Source: an uncultured Christensenellaceae bacterium
GTDB taxonomy: Bacteria; Bacillota; Clostridia; Christensenellales; UBA1242
DNA: 14,150 bases
Direction: 5' to 3'
NCBI GenBank assembly: GCA_949902685.1
Contig: CATLDS010000005.1
Coordinates: forward strand, 1 to 14,150
Shown here: positions 1 through 8,517 of the stretch, in pieces
Layout: each line of letters begins with the position of its first letter
Position numbering within the stretch: position 1 is the stretch's first letter
Notes under the pieces: generated by a model
Told to the model about the DNA's origin: nothing
Seen by the model: the letters and a program-made list of their open reading frames with translations, nothing else
The model's database searches: none
Position numbers and translations under genes: made by a program

Positions 1-91
1 CAGCACAAGCCACCACCATCAATCCAATCATAACAGCATAGACATAGTTTAATATTGCACCTTTCTTTTGTGATGAGTTGGTTTTATTCAT
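1..91 (-). CDS. Partial gene (N-terminus only), possible membrane protein
   Basis: This is the first 30 codons of a minus-strand gene that leaves the window at its left edge. It starts with ATG at 91-89 behind a strong ribosome site (GGAGGAGAT, 8 nt or so upstream). The fragment has a short polar, lysine-bearing head (MNKTNSSQKKG) followed by a hydrophobic stretch beginning AILNYVYAVMIGLMVVACA, so it looks like a first membrane helix. Polysaccharide flippases often start with a similar KKGAIL-type segment, but 30 residues are too few to assign a family. It lies 52 nt downstream of the gene ending at 144 with no clear terminator between, so the two may be co-transcribed. Confidence 0.6.
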   Translation of the reverse strand, partial: MNKTNSSQKKGAILNYVYAVMIGLMVVACA

Positions 92-143
92 ATCTCCTCC
101 TTGTGATGATATTTGCCCGATTTCTAAGTATTAAACATCAAAA

Positions 144-563
144 TTAAAAACTTCCTAAAATTAATGGCCATCCTATGACCGAATAATCCTCATAGTAAGC
201 GATCTGTAAATTAACTTTTTCGTTAAATACACTAACTTCTCTATCTAAAAGGTCTGTATGTGCATATATTATAACCGCTCCACTTTCAATATACTCAGTC
301 TTTATAACTTTCGCTCGCAGAGTCTTAATTGCAGAAGCTGGCTCGAAATTATCTATTCTCATACTTTCCCCAATCACATTCTGCACTCTACTCTGTCCCT
401 CGTTCATATAACAGAAGCCTAAACTTATACTATGCTCATCTACCACAGTCTCTGTGTAGTAGACGTACTCACCACTAAAGTAATTCGTCAAACTAAACTG
501 AGGTTCACCTCTCCCACTTAATAAGATTACAAAAAGTGTAGCAACTAAACAAAATTTCTTCAT
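144..563 (-). CDS. Small exported protein of unknown function (139 aa)
   Basis: The protein begins with a lysine pair and a hydrophobic run (MKKFCLVATLFVILLSG), a typical Sec signal peptide, so it is probably exported or anchored outside the cell. The rest is about 115 residues of alternating hydrophobic and polar residues with many valines, tyrosines and isoleucines, suggesting a beta-rich or mixed fold; no catalytic motif is apparent. It ends with a conserved-looking aromatic/glycine tail (VIGWPLILGSF). There is no clear Shine-Dalgarno before ATG at 563, which is unusual for this window. A terminator for the upstream minus-strand gene lies at 605-632, so this gene would need its own promoter; I could not identify a convincing one. 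I do not recognise the family. Confidence 0.65.
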   Translation of the reverse strand: MKKFCLVATLFVILLSGRGEPQFSLTNYFSGEYVYYTETVVDEHSISLGFCYMNEGQSRVQNVIGESMRIDNFEPASAIKTLRAKVIKTEYIESGAVIIYAHTDLLDREVSVFNEKVNLQIAYYEDYSVIGWPLILGSF

Positions 564-604
564 GTAATGAATATTTGACGCTTTTATCTTATTTAATCAA
601 ATTC

Positions 605-632
605 AACAAAAAAGTGGAATTTAATCCACTTT
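605..632 (-). terminator. Intrinsic terminator of the 306-aa gene
   Basis: On the minus strand the hairpin AAAGTGGA / TCCACTTT (arms 625-632 and 611-618, 6-nt loop) is followed by a run of six T. It overlaps the stop codon of the gene ending at 631. Confidence 0.8.
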
Positions 633-1551
633 ACACACCAAACACACCATATAGATATAAGTAGGATAACAAACTATCACTGTGTTTTAAATATTCTTTT
701 ATTTTCATTATAATAGACTCAATCTCACATTCATCTTGTGGATTGATATGCTCAAGTAATTCAATTCTTGTACGTTTCACGAGAAGAGATAGATTGTCTA
801 AATTTAATTTTATTAATCGTATTAAAATCGCGTTTTGATTCATTGCATAGTACTTATCGATTAGTTCACTATCTTCACGTGCACTCTTGTACGTATCCAC
901 CAGTCCTACAGTCTTAGATTTAACTGCATCTATTATTACAGCATACGCACTAATTAATATATAGTCTACAACAGACAACAATCTATACGGAATATGACAC
1001 TCGCTGATAATCTCAATATCAAAAAAAGATATACGCCCTTTAACGCTCTCTATCAATTCAATAGTTCGGTCTTGCGAAATTTTACCAATCTCAAAATTGA
1101 TATTAGTGTCTTCACTCGATTGTAAACATTCATTAAATCTATTAAAATATACACTAGGCAGAACTTGAGTATCAATGCAATCTTTATCTAACATGAGATA
1201 GTGTTGTGATTTAATATCGTCAATTCGCTCTTTAGCATAATAAGGTAGACAACTACTATCTGTCGGCATATAGACATTAACAAATTCTCCACCATCTATA
1301 TTAGCATTCAAAAAACTGTCTACACTGCATTTAAAAATCAATAACCTATATCCATTGTTAAGTTCGGTTAAATCCACATTATTTATATCTATTTTATTAA
1401 AAATACAATCATTTTTAATACATTCATAAATTGCACTTATCTCATCATTTGACACCGAATCATCGTACAATAACATGACTTTTTGAAATCTAGCTTTATT
1501 GTATAAAATTTCCTCCAATCTATCTAAGTGATTATTAATAACTATTTCCAT
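631..1551 (-). CDS. Conserved-looking hypothetical protein (306 aa), family not recognised
   Basis: The open frame continues to 1893, but that extension runs antisense through the whole front half of acpP and through its promoter, and its extra residues are low-complexity. I therefore place the start at the internal ATG at 1551-1549, giving 306 residues that begin MEIVINNHLDRLEEIL. A TTG six bases upstream is an alternative; no good ribosome site is seen at either. The first 90 residues alternate predicted strands and helices (KVMLLYDD, RLLIFKC), as in a Rossmann-like domain. Residues about 190-250 form hydrophobic helices (ISECHIPYRLLSVVDYILIS), and the tail is helical and charged. There is no signal peptide. 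The pattern faintly resembles polyol dehydrogenase-like folds, but I see no metal or nucleotide motif. It is divergent from acpP across 140 bp. Confidence 0.65.
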   Translation of the reverse strand: MEIVINNHLDRLEEILYNKARFQKVMLLYDDSVSNDEISAIYECIKNDCIFNKIDINNVDLTELNNGYRLLIFKCSVDSFLNANIDGGEFVNVYMPTDSSCLPYYAKERIDDIKSQHYLMLDKDCIDTQVLPSVYFNRFNECLQSSEDTNINFEIGKISQDRTIELIESVKGRISFFDIEIISECHIPYRLLSVVDYILISAYAVIIDAVKSKTVGLVDTYKSAREDSELIDKYYAMNQNAILIRLIKLNLDNLSLLVKRTRIELLEHINPQDECEIESIIMKIKEYLKHSDSLLSYLYLYGVFGV

Positions 1552-1643
1552 AAACAATATTTTATCATTTATTTTTATCTTGGGCGAAGGATAAAATAAA
1601 GAAATAACTAAAATTTTGCTCAATTTTGTCACAAATAAAAAAA

Positions 1644-1674
1644 TTGCTTTACTTTTAACCCTAATTTCTATAAT
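1644..1674 (+). promoter_or_regulatory. Promoter of acpP
   Basis: A perfect -10 TATAAT lies at 1669-1674. The best -35 candidates are TTGCTT (1644-1649, 19-nt spacing) or GCTTTA (1646-1651, 17-nt spacing). Transcription would start near 1681, leaving a very short leader that contains little more than the ribosome site AGGAGG (1683-1688). Confidence 0.65.
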
Positions 1675-1693
1675 ATTATTATAGGAGGCTATG

Positions 1694-1918
1694 ATGGAAG
1701 ATAAAGTTATCACTTTAATTGCTGAAAAATTAGGTAAAAAGAAAAATGCTATCACTCTTAAATCTAGACTTGTAGAGGATTTAGGCGCAGATAGTTTGGA
1801 CGTTGTTGAACTCGTTATGACATTTGAAGATGAGTTTGGAGTTAGTCTACCTGATGAGGATGTCGCTAAAATGAAAACCGTCGGCGATGTCATCGATTAT
1901 ATTAAGAAATTAAAATAA
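1694..1918 (+). CDS. acpP: Acyl carrier protein
   Basis: The product is the small acidic carrier that holds growing acyl chains as thioesters in type II fatty-acid synthesis in the cytosol. The signature GADSLD is present; its serine (residue 34 from the chosen start) is the site that receives the 4'-phosphopantetheine arm, followed by the usual VVELVMTFEDEFG helix. The length of 74 residues is normal for the family. Two ATG codons lie in tandem at 1691 and 1694. AGGAGG ends at 1688, only 2 nt before the first but 5 nt before the second, so the second is the likelier start. No fab genes flank it; it stands alone between a divergent gene and a convergent one, with its own promoter and terminator. 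It could serve phospholipid synthesis or a dedicated pathway; the generic role is most likely. Confidence 0.95.
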   Translation: MEDKVITLIAEKLGKKKNAITLKSRLVEDLGADSLDVVELVMTFEDEFGVSLPDEDVAKMKTVGDVIDYIKKLK

Positions 1919-1920
1919 AA

Positions 1921-1948
1921 AATGAACCTTTTATTAGGTTCATTTTTT
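1921..1948. terminator. Bidirectional intrinsic terminator between acpP and the convergent gene
   Basis: The stem AATGAACCT (1921-1929) pairs with AGGTTCATT (1936-1944) around a 6-nt loop and is followed by T residues on the plus strand (to 1948). The flanking A-run upstream gives a T-run on the minus strand too, so it can stop both acpP and the gene ending at 1957. Confidence 0.88.
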
Positions 1949-1956
1949 ACTTACTT

Positions 1957-2547
1957 CTAATTAAACTTAGCTTGCTCTAGGTATGAATATAAACTTGAGA
2001 AATTTGCTTTAAGTTTATAAAATTTAGAGTAGCCACCCTCGTTATACGGCTCATTAGTATTAGGCTTGTAACTAGGGATAATATACACTTTAGTCTCTTC
2101 AACACCAGTAGTATTAGATACCTCAAATACTAATTCTTTGTAATAATAAGTCTTGTTATCTGCATCCTTGTATTCTTTCTTACCCACCATTAATTTCTGT
2201 GGATTAGCATAAGTTAAATACACATAGAATTTACCATTCTCTTTCTTTATAGAAGACGTACCATTCGGGGTAGTTGTCTCCACCTCTGCAGTATCAAATA
2301 AAGTACCCGAGAACATTGCTGTCAAAGTATTTTCTTTACTAGCATCATTGATTAAAGACACTATTTTATTTGCCTGCTCTCCTGTAGGATCTTGATTGAG
2401 TGAACTATTCGCATAACTCACTGTAACCTCATCTGGAGTAGCAAAATTCACACCATAACTACACTTAATATTCGCCATAATAATTGTAGCTACTATTAAT
2501 ACTCCTATTATTGATAAACTGACTATTGCTGTAATTTTTTTTGCCAT
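1957..2547 (-). CDS. Membrane-anchored extracytoplasmic protein of unknown function (196 aa)
   Basis: Residues 5-26 form one strongly hydrophobic segment (ITAIVSLSIIGVLIVATIIM) after MAKK, so the protein is a single-pass membrane protein or has an uncleaved signal. The cysteine at residue 29 is not in a lipobox context. The remaining 170 or so residues are polar, rich in Asn, Thr, Tyr and Lys, with predicted beta strands (KFYVYLTYANPQKLMVGKK, YYYKELVFEVS), consistent with an extracellular beta-rich domain. The ATG at 2547 has a good ribosome site (AGGAG, 8 nt upstream). It lies 62 nt downstream of ftsH in the same direction and has its own promoter candidate in that gap. Function is unknown; I see no enzymatic motif. 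Confidence 0.75.
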   Translation of the reverse strand: MAKKITAIVSLSIIGVLIVATIIMANIKCSYGVNFATPDEVTVSYANSSLNQDPTGEQANKIVSLINDASKENTLTAMFSGTLFDTAEVETTTPNGTSSIKKENGKFYVYLTYANPQKLMVGKKEYKDADNKTYYYKELVFEVSNTTGVEETKVYIIPSYKPNTNEPYNEGGYSKFYKLKANFSSLYSYLEQAKFN

Positions 2548-2574
2548 AAATTTCTCCTAAACTTTAGTTATTTC

Positions 2575-2603
2575 ATTTTACATTAAAATCAAAATTAAAT
2601 CAA
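2575..2603 (-). promoter_or_regulatory. Candidate promoter of the membrane-anchored protein gene
   Basis: On the minus strand TTGATT (2603-2598), a 17-nt spacer and TAAAAT (2580-2575) form a plausible promoter in the gap after ftsH. The surrounding sequence is very AT-rich, so a chance match is possible. Confidence 0.45.
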
Positions 2604-2609
2604 GCGATT

Positions 2610-4787
2610 TTATTTATTCTCGCCATCATCCTGTTTTTTATCTTGATTTGGCATTTTTTCTTTAGTTTCTTCTTCTGTGTCCTCTTTATGAGTGGTTAAA
2701 AGTTCTTTTTCAGTTTCTTTTTTAATATTATCCAAATCTTGTTTGGTTATAACTCCCGCTTTGAACAATGCTTCTGCCGTATCTAATCTCGATTTTAAAT
2801 CACGATTTTTATGCTCTATCTCAGCCTCTTTTTTAGCACGCTCTTGATACTCACGCTTCTCTTTCTCTTTTTTATCAATAGCAATCTCGACATCCTCTAC
2901 ATTAGCGCCATTGTACAACATCTCAAATTCTTCTTGATAGATTGTTTCTTTATCTATCAAAATCTTAGCAACCTTATCAATCACATCTCTCTTCTCTGTG
3001 AGAATTTTCCTTGCTTGTGCGTGTGCGTTGTCAACAATCTTTTTAACCTCTTCATCTATAACATTTGCTAGTTCTTGGCTATATGCTAACTGTCGCTGAT
3101 AATCACGTCCTACGAATATTTGGTCACCTTCTCCAAAACTGATGAGCCCCAACTTCTCCGACATTCCCCATTCAGCAACCATTTTACGAGCAATTTTGGT
3201 GGCACGTTCAATATCATTAGAAGCACCTGTTGTGATGTCATCTAACATAATTTCTTCTGCAGTTCTACCGCCTAACATCATAGTGATAGAATCTAAAATC
3301 TTTTTCTTAGGCATATGAGATCTATCATTTTCGTCAAAAGTAAGTGTATAACCTCCAGCCATACCACGTGGAATAATAGAAATCTCTTGAACATTGTCAC
3401 AATTAGGCAAACTCTCCGCTATAATTGCATGACCCGCCTCATGAACCGCAGTGATAAATCTGTCTTGCTCTGTAATCACTCGTGATACTTTCTTAGGTCC
3501 CATAAGGACTTTATTTAAACCTTCTTGTATATCTACCATTGTAATTTTATATCTTCCGTCTCGTGCTGCAAGTAATGCGGACTCGTTCAATACGTTCTCA
3601 ATATCTGCACCAGCAAGTCCACTGGTAAGTCTCGCTATACGCTTGAAATCCACATCTTCGCTCATTGGCTTATTCTTTGCATGAACTTTGATAATCTCTT
3701 CACGACCTTTTACATCTGGTAAATGTACATATACCTGTCTATCAAAACGTCCCGGACGAGTAAGTGCTGGATCTAGTACATCGGCTCTATTAGTAGCCGC
3801 AAGTACAATAATACCGCTATTAGACTCGAAACCATCCATTTCAACAAGCAACTGATTGAGTGTCTGCTCTCGTTCATCATTACCGCCACCCATACCAGCT
3901 CCACGTTGACGACCAACTGCATCTATCTCATCTATGAATACGATACATGGAGAATGAGCCTTCGCGCTTTCAAATAAATCTCTAACACGACTAGCACCGA
4001 CACCGACATATAACTCTACAAAATCACTACCCGAAATACTAAAGAACGGCACTTTGCTCTCTCCAGCAACTGCTTTAGCAAGCAATGTCTTACCAGTTCC
4101 TGGCGGACCAACCAAAAGTACACCTTTAGGTATACGTGCACCCAATTCCGTGAAACGAGATGGTGACTTTAAGAATTCTACAATTTCCTTTAATTCTTGT
4201 TTCTCTTCTTCTGCTCCAGCCACATCTGTGAATTTCACATTAGAAGATACAACTAATTTAGCCTTCGATTTTCCAAAGCCAAAACCTTTATTACCATTAG
4301 ACATTGATTTGAATAAGAAAATGGCAATAACCACGATAACGCCAACACTTAGGTATGGCATAATCTTACTGAACCATGGCTCTTGAGCATAAGAGTAATT
4401 GGCTTCTATAAGGATTACACCCTCTTTTAAAACCTTATTTCCTTCTTCATCCACGGTATAATTATTCTCATCAGCCTTGATTTTATCGTTGTATTCATCT
4501 ATAAATGCTGTAAGTTCATTAACACTCATAAAAGTACAGTAAGCATCTACTTGTTTAGGGAAATCTTTTTCTTTAACTCCGCCAACTTTTCTAATTCTAA
4601 TAGTGTAGCCATATACATCGATTTCTTCTACTTTGTTAGTCTCTACCATTGTTTGAAATTCAGTATAACTAATTCTCTTAGAAGTATTATTGCTAGATAC
4701 TACCCAATAGATAATACCTACAATTACTAATAGTGTAAGTATATACAATAGCGCCGATTTCCACGGACTACTTTTTTTATTTTCCAT
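2610..4787 (-). CDS. ftsH: ATP-dependent zinc metalloprotease FtsH
   Basis: FtsH is a hexameric membrane protease that unfolds and degrades misassembled membrane proteins and some regulators, using ATP. All hallmarks are present (numbered from the first of two tandem ATGs): membrane helices near 11-31 and 143-160 flanking an extracytoplasmic loop, Walker A GPPGTGKT at 228-235, Walker B with DEID at 287-290, the second region of homology around TRPGRFDRQ at 344-352, and the zinc site HEAGH at 450-454 with the third ligand Asp in SNDIERA at 526. At 725-726 residues it is longer than the usual 610-650, owing to a highly charged, Glu/Lys-rich, probably coiled tail from about residue 640. The ribosome site GAGGTGA abuts the first ATG (4790), so the second ATG (4787) has the better spacing. 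Hpt and TilS genes, frequent FtsH neighbours, are absent here. Confidence 0.97.
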   Translation of the reverse strand: MENKKSSPWKSALLYILTLLVIVGIIYWVVSSNNTSKRISYTEFQTMVETNKVEEIDVYGYTIRIRKVGGVKEKDFPKQVDAYCTFMSVNELTAFIDEYNDKIKADENNYTVDEEGNKVLKEGVILIEANYSYAQEPWFSKIMPYLSVGVIVVIAIFLFKSMSNGNKGFGFGKSKAKLVVSSNVKFTDVAGAEEEKQELKEIVEFLKSPSRFTELGARIPKGVLLVGPPGTGKTLLAKAVAGESKVPFFSISGSDFVELYVGVGASRVRDLFESAKAHSPCIVFIDEIDAVGRQRGAGMGGGNDEREQTLNQLLVEMDGFESNSGIIVLAATNRADVLDPALTRPGRFDRQVYVHLPDVKGREEIIKVHAKNKPMSEDVDFKRIARLTSGLAGADIENVLNESALLAARDGRYKITMVDIQEGLNKVLMGPKKVSRVITEQDRFITAVHEAGHAIIAESLPNCDNVQEISIIPRGMAGGYTLTFDENDRSHMPKKKILDSITMMLGGRTAEEIMLDDITTGASNDIERATKIARKMVAEWGMSEKLGLISFGEGDQIFVGRDYQRQLAYSQELANVIDEEVKKIVDNAHAQARKILTEKRDVIDKVAKILIDKETIYQEEFEMLYNGANVEDVEIAIDKKEKEKREYQERAKKEAEIEHKNRDLKSRLDTAEALFKAGVITKQDLDNIKKETEKELLTTHKEDTEEETKEKMPNQDKKQDDGENK

Positions 4788-4806
4788 CATTCACCTCTAG
4801 GATTAT

Positions 4807-4835
4807 ATTATATCATAAGTTGAAAATATTAACAA
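4807..4835 (-). promoter_or_regulatory. Promoter of ftsH
   Basis: On the minus strand TTGTTA (4835-4830), a 17-nt spacer and TATAAT (4812-4807) lie about 20 bases upstream of the ftsH start. A second overlapping TATAAT is at 4807-4802. Confidence 0.75.
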
Positions 4836-5161
4836 ATATTTCCAATGAAAAGTTTACTTCTAGATAAAAGTTATTTAATATTGCCCATAATTATTAATTA
4901 TTTATCTTTTTTCGGGAATAATTTAATTAAACTAATTATGGATGATATAATAGATACTACAACGCTTAAATCAGTTCATATAGCACAAAGATTTCTACCA
5001 CTTGCACCAAACTTATTAAAATGTAAATTATATTATCTATTGTATCATGGCAACGCAATGCACAATCAGCAACTTTCCATTAATAACAGAATAATATTAA
5101 ATAGCTTGCCAATTGTCAAATGAATATTGTATCTAGCATTCAGTTATTTTGTCAAAATTCG
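4836..5161. other. Intergenic region without a supported gene
   Basis: This 326-nt stretch lies between the divergent promoters of ftsH and the cvpA-like gene. A 92-codon open frame (4845-5123, plus) has no ribosome site, no recognisable product and a composition like the surrounding AT-rich spacer. I see no T-box, riboswitch or tRNA in it. It might be the remains of a decayed gene. Confidence 0.5.
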
Positions 5162-5190
5162 TTTACAAAATAGATTGCATGTGCTAAAAT
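5162..5190 (+). promoter_or_regulatory. Promoter of the cvpA-tyrS unit
   Basis: TTTACA (5162-5167), a 17-nt spacer and TAAAAT (5185-5190) precede the ribosome site AGGAGA (5201-5206). The predicted leader is only about 17 nt. Confidence 0.75.
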
Positions 5191-5213
5191 AATCGTATTA
5201 AGGAGATTAAGTT

Positions 5214-5993
5214 ATGTTATCTACCATTGGAATAATTATTGACGTAGTATTAGTCGCTATACTTGTTATATTCGGTATAATCGGCTTTAAGAAGGGATTA
5301 TTCAAATCTTTACTATCATTATTTAGTTGGGTAGTATGTATTGCTGTCGCTATATTTACAGCTAAATATGTGGCTGGCTGGATTAACGGAATATATGATT
5401 TCAATAGCCTTATTGGCGCACAGATAGAAAAGGGTCTAGCTGGTATGGGAGACGTATTCTCTCAAAAAGTTAATGAGTTTGAAAGCAAGGATGCTATCTT
5501 AGCAGCGATTGCTAATGTTCCTAATATTAACGGAGCATTATTGCAGTTAATTAAAATAGTGTTCACTAATGCCGCTTTTGATGCTACTAGCACTGCTACT
5601 GTAGGTAATTTAGTAGGTGTAAGTATCGGTCAAATGTGTATGGTAGTAATATCTGCTATACTTGTATTCATCGTACTTAAGATTGTTATCGCATTGTTAT
5701 CTAAACTATTTGATAACATTTCACGTATCAAAATAATCGGCGGTCTTAATAAGATCTTCGGTCTATTGTTTGGACTAATCAAGGGTGTATGTGTAATATT
5801 CATATTCAATGCAGTATTGGTTGCTCTATCTATGATACCTGCTGTAAATAATACTATTACTCCAGTTATTCAAGACAATACCAAGATAGAAAAAGTAATA
5901 TACAACACTACTGATAAATTGGTAGGTAAATATATAATTGACGGCAACGTTATTCAAAATTGGATAACTGACCTATGGAACTCTAGAGGATAA
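5214..5993 (+). CDS. CvpA-family integral membrane protein
   Basis: The N-terminus has the CvpA signature: an aspartate inside the first membrane helix (IGIIIDVVLVAILVIFGIIG), then a glycine-lysine-glycine turn (GFKKGLF) and a second helix (residues 32-52). Two more hydrophobic segments lie near residues 132-162 and 183-208, preceded by the family's GGLNKIFGLLFGLIKG motif around 176-191. The family is four-helix inner-membrane proteins, named for colicin V production, with a proposed role in envelope homeostasis in various bacteria; no enzyme activity is established. At 259 residues it is somewhat longer than the usual 160-220, with an insert of about 70 residues between helices 2 and 3 (roughly 55-128). 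ATG at 5214 sits 7 nt after AGGAGA. Only one base separates its stop from the tyrS start, so the two are almost certainly translationally coupled. Confidence 0.85.
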   Translation: MLSTIGIIIDVVLVAILVIFGIIGFKKGLFKSLLSLFSWVVCIAVAIFTAKYVAGWINGIYDFNSLIGAQIEKGLAGMGDVFSQKVNEFESKDAILAAIANVPNINGALLQLIKIVFTNAAFDATSTATVGNLVGVSIGQMCMVVISAILVFIVLKIVIALLSKLFDNISRIKIIGGLNKIFGLLFGLIKGVCVIFIFNAVLVALSMIPAVNNTITPVIQDNTKIEKVIYNTTDKLVGKYIIDGNVIQNWITDLWNSRG

Positions 5994-5994
5994 T

Positions 5995-7224
5995 ATGTTA
6001 TACGAGACATTAAAGGATAGAAATTTATTATATCAATCGACAGACGAACAAGCACTTAAAGAACTACTTAATAAAGGTAAAGCAACTGTCTACTGTGGCA
6101 CAGACCCCACGGCAGACAGTTTGCATATAGGACATTGTGTACCATGCACTATTCTTCGTAGATTTCAGCAGGCTGGACATAAAGTCTTGATTTTAGTAGG
6201 CGGTGCTACTGCTGCTATCGGTGACCCTACAGGTAAAACGGATATGCGTCCTATGCTCACTCAAGAACAATTGGCTCACAATATTGAAGGTATCAAGAAG
6301 GCATATAGCATTTTCTTAGATTTTGACGGAGATAATCCTGCAGAAATCGTGAACAATGCAGATTGGTTTAAGGGTTATGATTATGTTGACTTCATGCGTA
6401 ATGTAGGTGTACATTTCAATGTTAATAAGATGATTAGCAATGAGATATATGCCAATCGTCTTGCTGAAGGCGGACTTACTTTCTTCGAAATGGGTTATAT
6501 GTTGATGCAGGCATACGATTTCCTTCATCTAAATGAAAAGTATGGTTGTAATCTAGAATGGGGAGGCGCTGACCAGTGGGGAAACATTGTCGCAGGTACT
6601 GAACTAGGTAGAAAAATGAATTTCTTGGATGGCAAAAATCGTGTCATGATTGGTGCAACCAATCCACTACTCTTAACTCCAGAAGGTAAGAAAATGGGCA
6701 AAACTGAAAAGGGTGCTATCTGGATAGAGAAAGAGAAAATATCAGCATATGATTTCTACCAAGGAATATATCAAACACCTGATGCCTGTGTAGAGATGAT
6801 GTATGCTCTATTCACAGACATTCCTATGGATGAAGTACGCAACATGATTAAGACAGACATAGTAGATAGCAAGAAACGTCTAGCCTACGAAATAACTAAA
6901 TTCGTTCGTGGAGAAGATGATGCTATACAGGCTCAAAATATGTCAAACAATTTATTCGCCTCACAGACCATCAATAAAGACAATGCCCCTACATTTGAAA
7001 TAGAAATCGAAACTGATACTATTGGTGTACTTGACCTACTCCTCAACGCTAAATTCGTATCTAGTAAAGGCGAAGCACGTAGATTAATCGAACAGAATGG
7101 TCTATCAATGGACGGAGAGATAATAAAAGATGCGAATATGCAGATTAACAGATCTGCCTTAATAGACGGAATATTATTCAAAAAAGGTAAAAAGAATTAT
7201 CTTTTAATAAAATTATATAACTAA
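5995..7224 (+). CDS. tyrS: Tyrosyl-tRNA synthetase
   Basis: This cytosolic class I enzyme attaches tyrosine to tRNA-Tyr. The class I signatures are visible: HIGH at residues 44-47, the GGADQWGN substrate pocket at 190-197 and a KMSKS-type loop written KMGKT at 233-237. The C-terminal S4-like RNA-binding domain occupies about residues 343-409 (GVLDLLLNAKFVSSKGEARR). The length of 409 is normal. The ribosome site AGAGGA (5985-5990) lies inside the end of the cvpA-like gene, 4 nt before the ATG. Many Firmicutes tyrS genes carry a T-box leader; none is present upstream of tyrS or of the promoter of the cvpA-tyrS pair, so expression seems tied to the shared promoter. No obvious intrinsic terminator in the plus direction follows; the hairpin at 7267-7292 mainly serves ychF. 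Confidence 0.97.
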   Translation: MLYETLKDRNLLYQSTDEQALKELLNKGKATVYCGTDPTADSLHIGHCVPCTILRRFQQAGHKVLILVGGATAAIGDPTGKTDMRPMLTQEQLAHNIEGIKKAYSIFLDFDGDNPAEIVNNADWFKGYDYVDFMRNVGVHFNVNKMISNEIYANRLAEGGLTFFEMGYMLMQAYDFLHLNEKYGCNLEWGGADQWGNIVAGTELGRKMNFLDGKNRVMIGATNPLLLTPEGKKMGKTEKGAIWIEKEKISAYDFYQGIYQTPDACVEMMYALFTDIPMDEVRNMIKTDIVDSKKRLAYEITKFVRGEDDAIQAQNMSNNLFASQTINKDNAPTFEIEIETDTIGVLDLLLNAKFVSSKGEARRLIEQNGLSMDGEIIKDANMQINRSALIDGILFKKGKKNYLLIKLYN

Positions 7225-7261
7225 ACAATAACTGTATTAATTTACACTAAATATAAAAGAA

Positions 7262-7292
7262 GAAAAAAGCTTTATCATGAAAGATAAAGCTT
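7262..7292 (-). terminator. Intrinsic terminator of ychF
   Basis: The 10-bp stem AAGCTTTATC (7267-7276) pairs perfectly with GATAAAGCTT (7283-7292) around a 6-nt loop. On the minus strand it is followed by a T-run (7268-7262), placing it downstream of ychF. It may also slow transcription of tyrS, but its plus-strand tail is weak. Confidence 0.8.
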
Positions 7293-7332
7293 ATTTGCTA
7301 GTTTCAAAATCTACAGCAGTTAACTTACTTTT

Positions 7333-8427
7333 TTACACATTAAACTTGAATACAATAATGTCACCGTCTTGGACGATATAATCTTTTCCTGCACTCGTGA
7401 TTTTGCCTTTCTCACGACAGAGATTGTAATCTCTAAGTGTAATAAGGTCATCATATTTTACTACATCTGCACGAATAAACCCTCTCTCAAAATCTGTATG
7501 AATTTTCCCTGCAGCCTGTGGAGCACGTGTACCCTCTCTAATGGTCCATGCACGCACTTCTTTCTCACCAGCGGTGATGAAACTAATCAGTCCCAATAAA
7601 TGGTAACTCGCAACTATCAATTTATCCAGTCCACTAGCATCTATACCTAACTCTTGCTTGAACATCTCTCTATCTTCTGCTGGCATATTGATAAGTTCTT
7701 CCTCTGTCCTAGCGCATAGTGAGATAACTTCAGCCTCTTCTGTTTTGGCAATAGTTTTGATTTTTTCAATATTGTCCTTTTGGAAGTCATCTAATTCATC
7801 ACTAGTATTGGCAACGTAAATTATCGGCTTCGTAGTGATGAGGAAAAATCCGTCTACTATCTTCTTCTCTTCCGCATCCACCTTAAGCATTCTAGCTGGT
7901 TTACTATCTTTTAGAAGTTCTAATATCTTATTAAGTAATTCGTATTCTTTCTGCGTATTAATGTCTGCAGAGCCACCATGCACTATCTTTCTAATCTTCT
8001 CAATTCGTCTCGTCACTGTATCAATATCTGCTAAGATTAACTCTAAATTAATAGTCTCAATATCTCTAGTAGGGTCAATGCTACCCTCCACATGAATAAT
8101 CTTATCATTCTTGAATACTCGAACTACATGAACTATCGCATCTACTTCTTTAATATGACTTAAAAATTTATTGCCAAGTCCAGCCCCTTCACTAGCCCCT
8201 TTAACTAACCCTGCAATATCCACAAACTCTATCTGTGCTGGAATGATTTTATTAGTATTATAAAGTTTAGCAAGTTCATTCAATCTATTATCTAACACAT
8301 CCACGACACCTACATTTGGCTCTATGGTACAAAATGGATAGTTCGCACTCTCTGCTCCCGCCTTAGTAATCGCATTAAATAATGTACTTTTGCCTACGTT
8401 TGGTAAGCCCACTACTCCTAGTTTCAA
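7333..8427 (-). CDS. ychF: Redox-regulated ATPase YchF (Obg-like, TGS domain)
   Basis: YchF belongs to the Obg-like P-loop GTPase superfamily but prefers ATP; it associates with ribosomes and has been linked to translation and oxidative-stress responses. The P-loop GLPNVGKST is at residues 7-15, the G3 element DIAGL at 70-74, and the altered G4 region (YVANTSDE, about 204-211) lacks the NKxD guanine-specificity motif, as expected for this family. The C-terminal TGS domain occupies about 279-363 (ISFITAGEKEVRAWT onward). The full length of 364 matches the family. The start codon is TTG (8427-8425), 8 nt after AGGAG, with no better in-frame ATG. It is convergent with tyrS and divergent from uppP. 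Confidence 0.96.
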   Translation of the reverse strand: MKLGVVGLPNVGKSTLFNAITKAGAESANYPFCTIEPNVGVVDVLDNRLNELAKLYNTNKIIPAQIEFVDIAGLVKGASEGAGLGNKFLSHIKEVDAIVHVVRVFKNDKIIHVEGSIDPTRDIETINLELILADIDTVTRRIEKIRKIVHGGSADINTQKEYELLNKILELLKDSKPARMLKVDAEEKKIVDGFFLITTKPIIYVANTSDELDDFQKDNIEKIKTIAKTEEAEVISLCARTEEELINMPAEDREMFKQELGIDASGLDKLIVASYHLLGLISFITAGEKEVRAWTIREGTRAPQAAGKIHTDFERGFIRADVVKYDDLITLRDYNLCREKGKITSAGKDYIVQDGDIIVFKFNV

Positions 8428-8440
8428 TTCAATATCTCCT

Positions 8441-8510
8441 TTCTTGTAATAAAGTATATAGTCTCAATAATATTATTATACAAGTACAATAATACAATAA
8501 AGTGAGAAAA
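8441..8510. promoter_or_regulatory. Divergent promoter region of ychF and uppP
   Basis: The 90-bp gap is almost pure A/T. A perfect TATAAT lies on the minus strand at 8480-8475, with a weak -35 (CTTTAT, 16 nt away), probably for ychF. TACAAT-like boxes on the plus strand could serve uppP, but no good -35 is visible. Confidence 0.4.
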
Positions 8511-8517
8511 TTTTCAA

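Noticed and set aside
1552..1893. N-terminal extension of the 306-aa gene to 1893
   Set aside because: It is antisense to acpP and its promoter, is low in complexity (Ser/Thr/Ile rich) and would lie opposite a far more certain gene.
4845..5123. 92-codon open frame between ftsH and the cvpA-like gene
   Set aside because: No ribosome site and no recognisable product; it is in AT-rich spacer, so I describe the region as intergenic.
4836..5213. T-box or other riboswitch upstream of the cvpA-tyrS unit
   Set aside because: The promoter at 5162-5190 leaves a leader of only about 17 nt, and no T-box core sequence is visible upstream.
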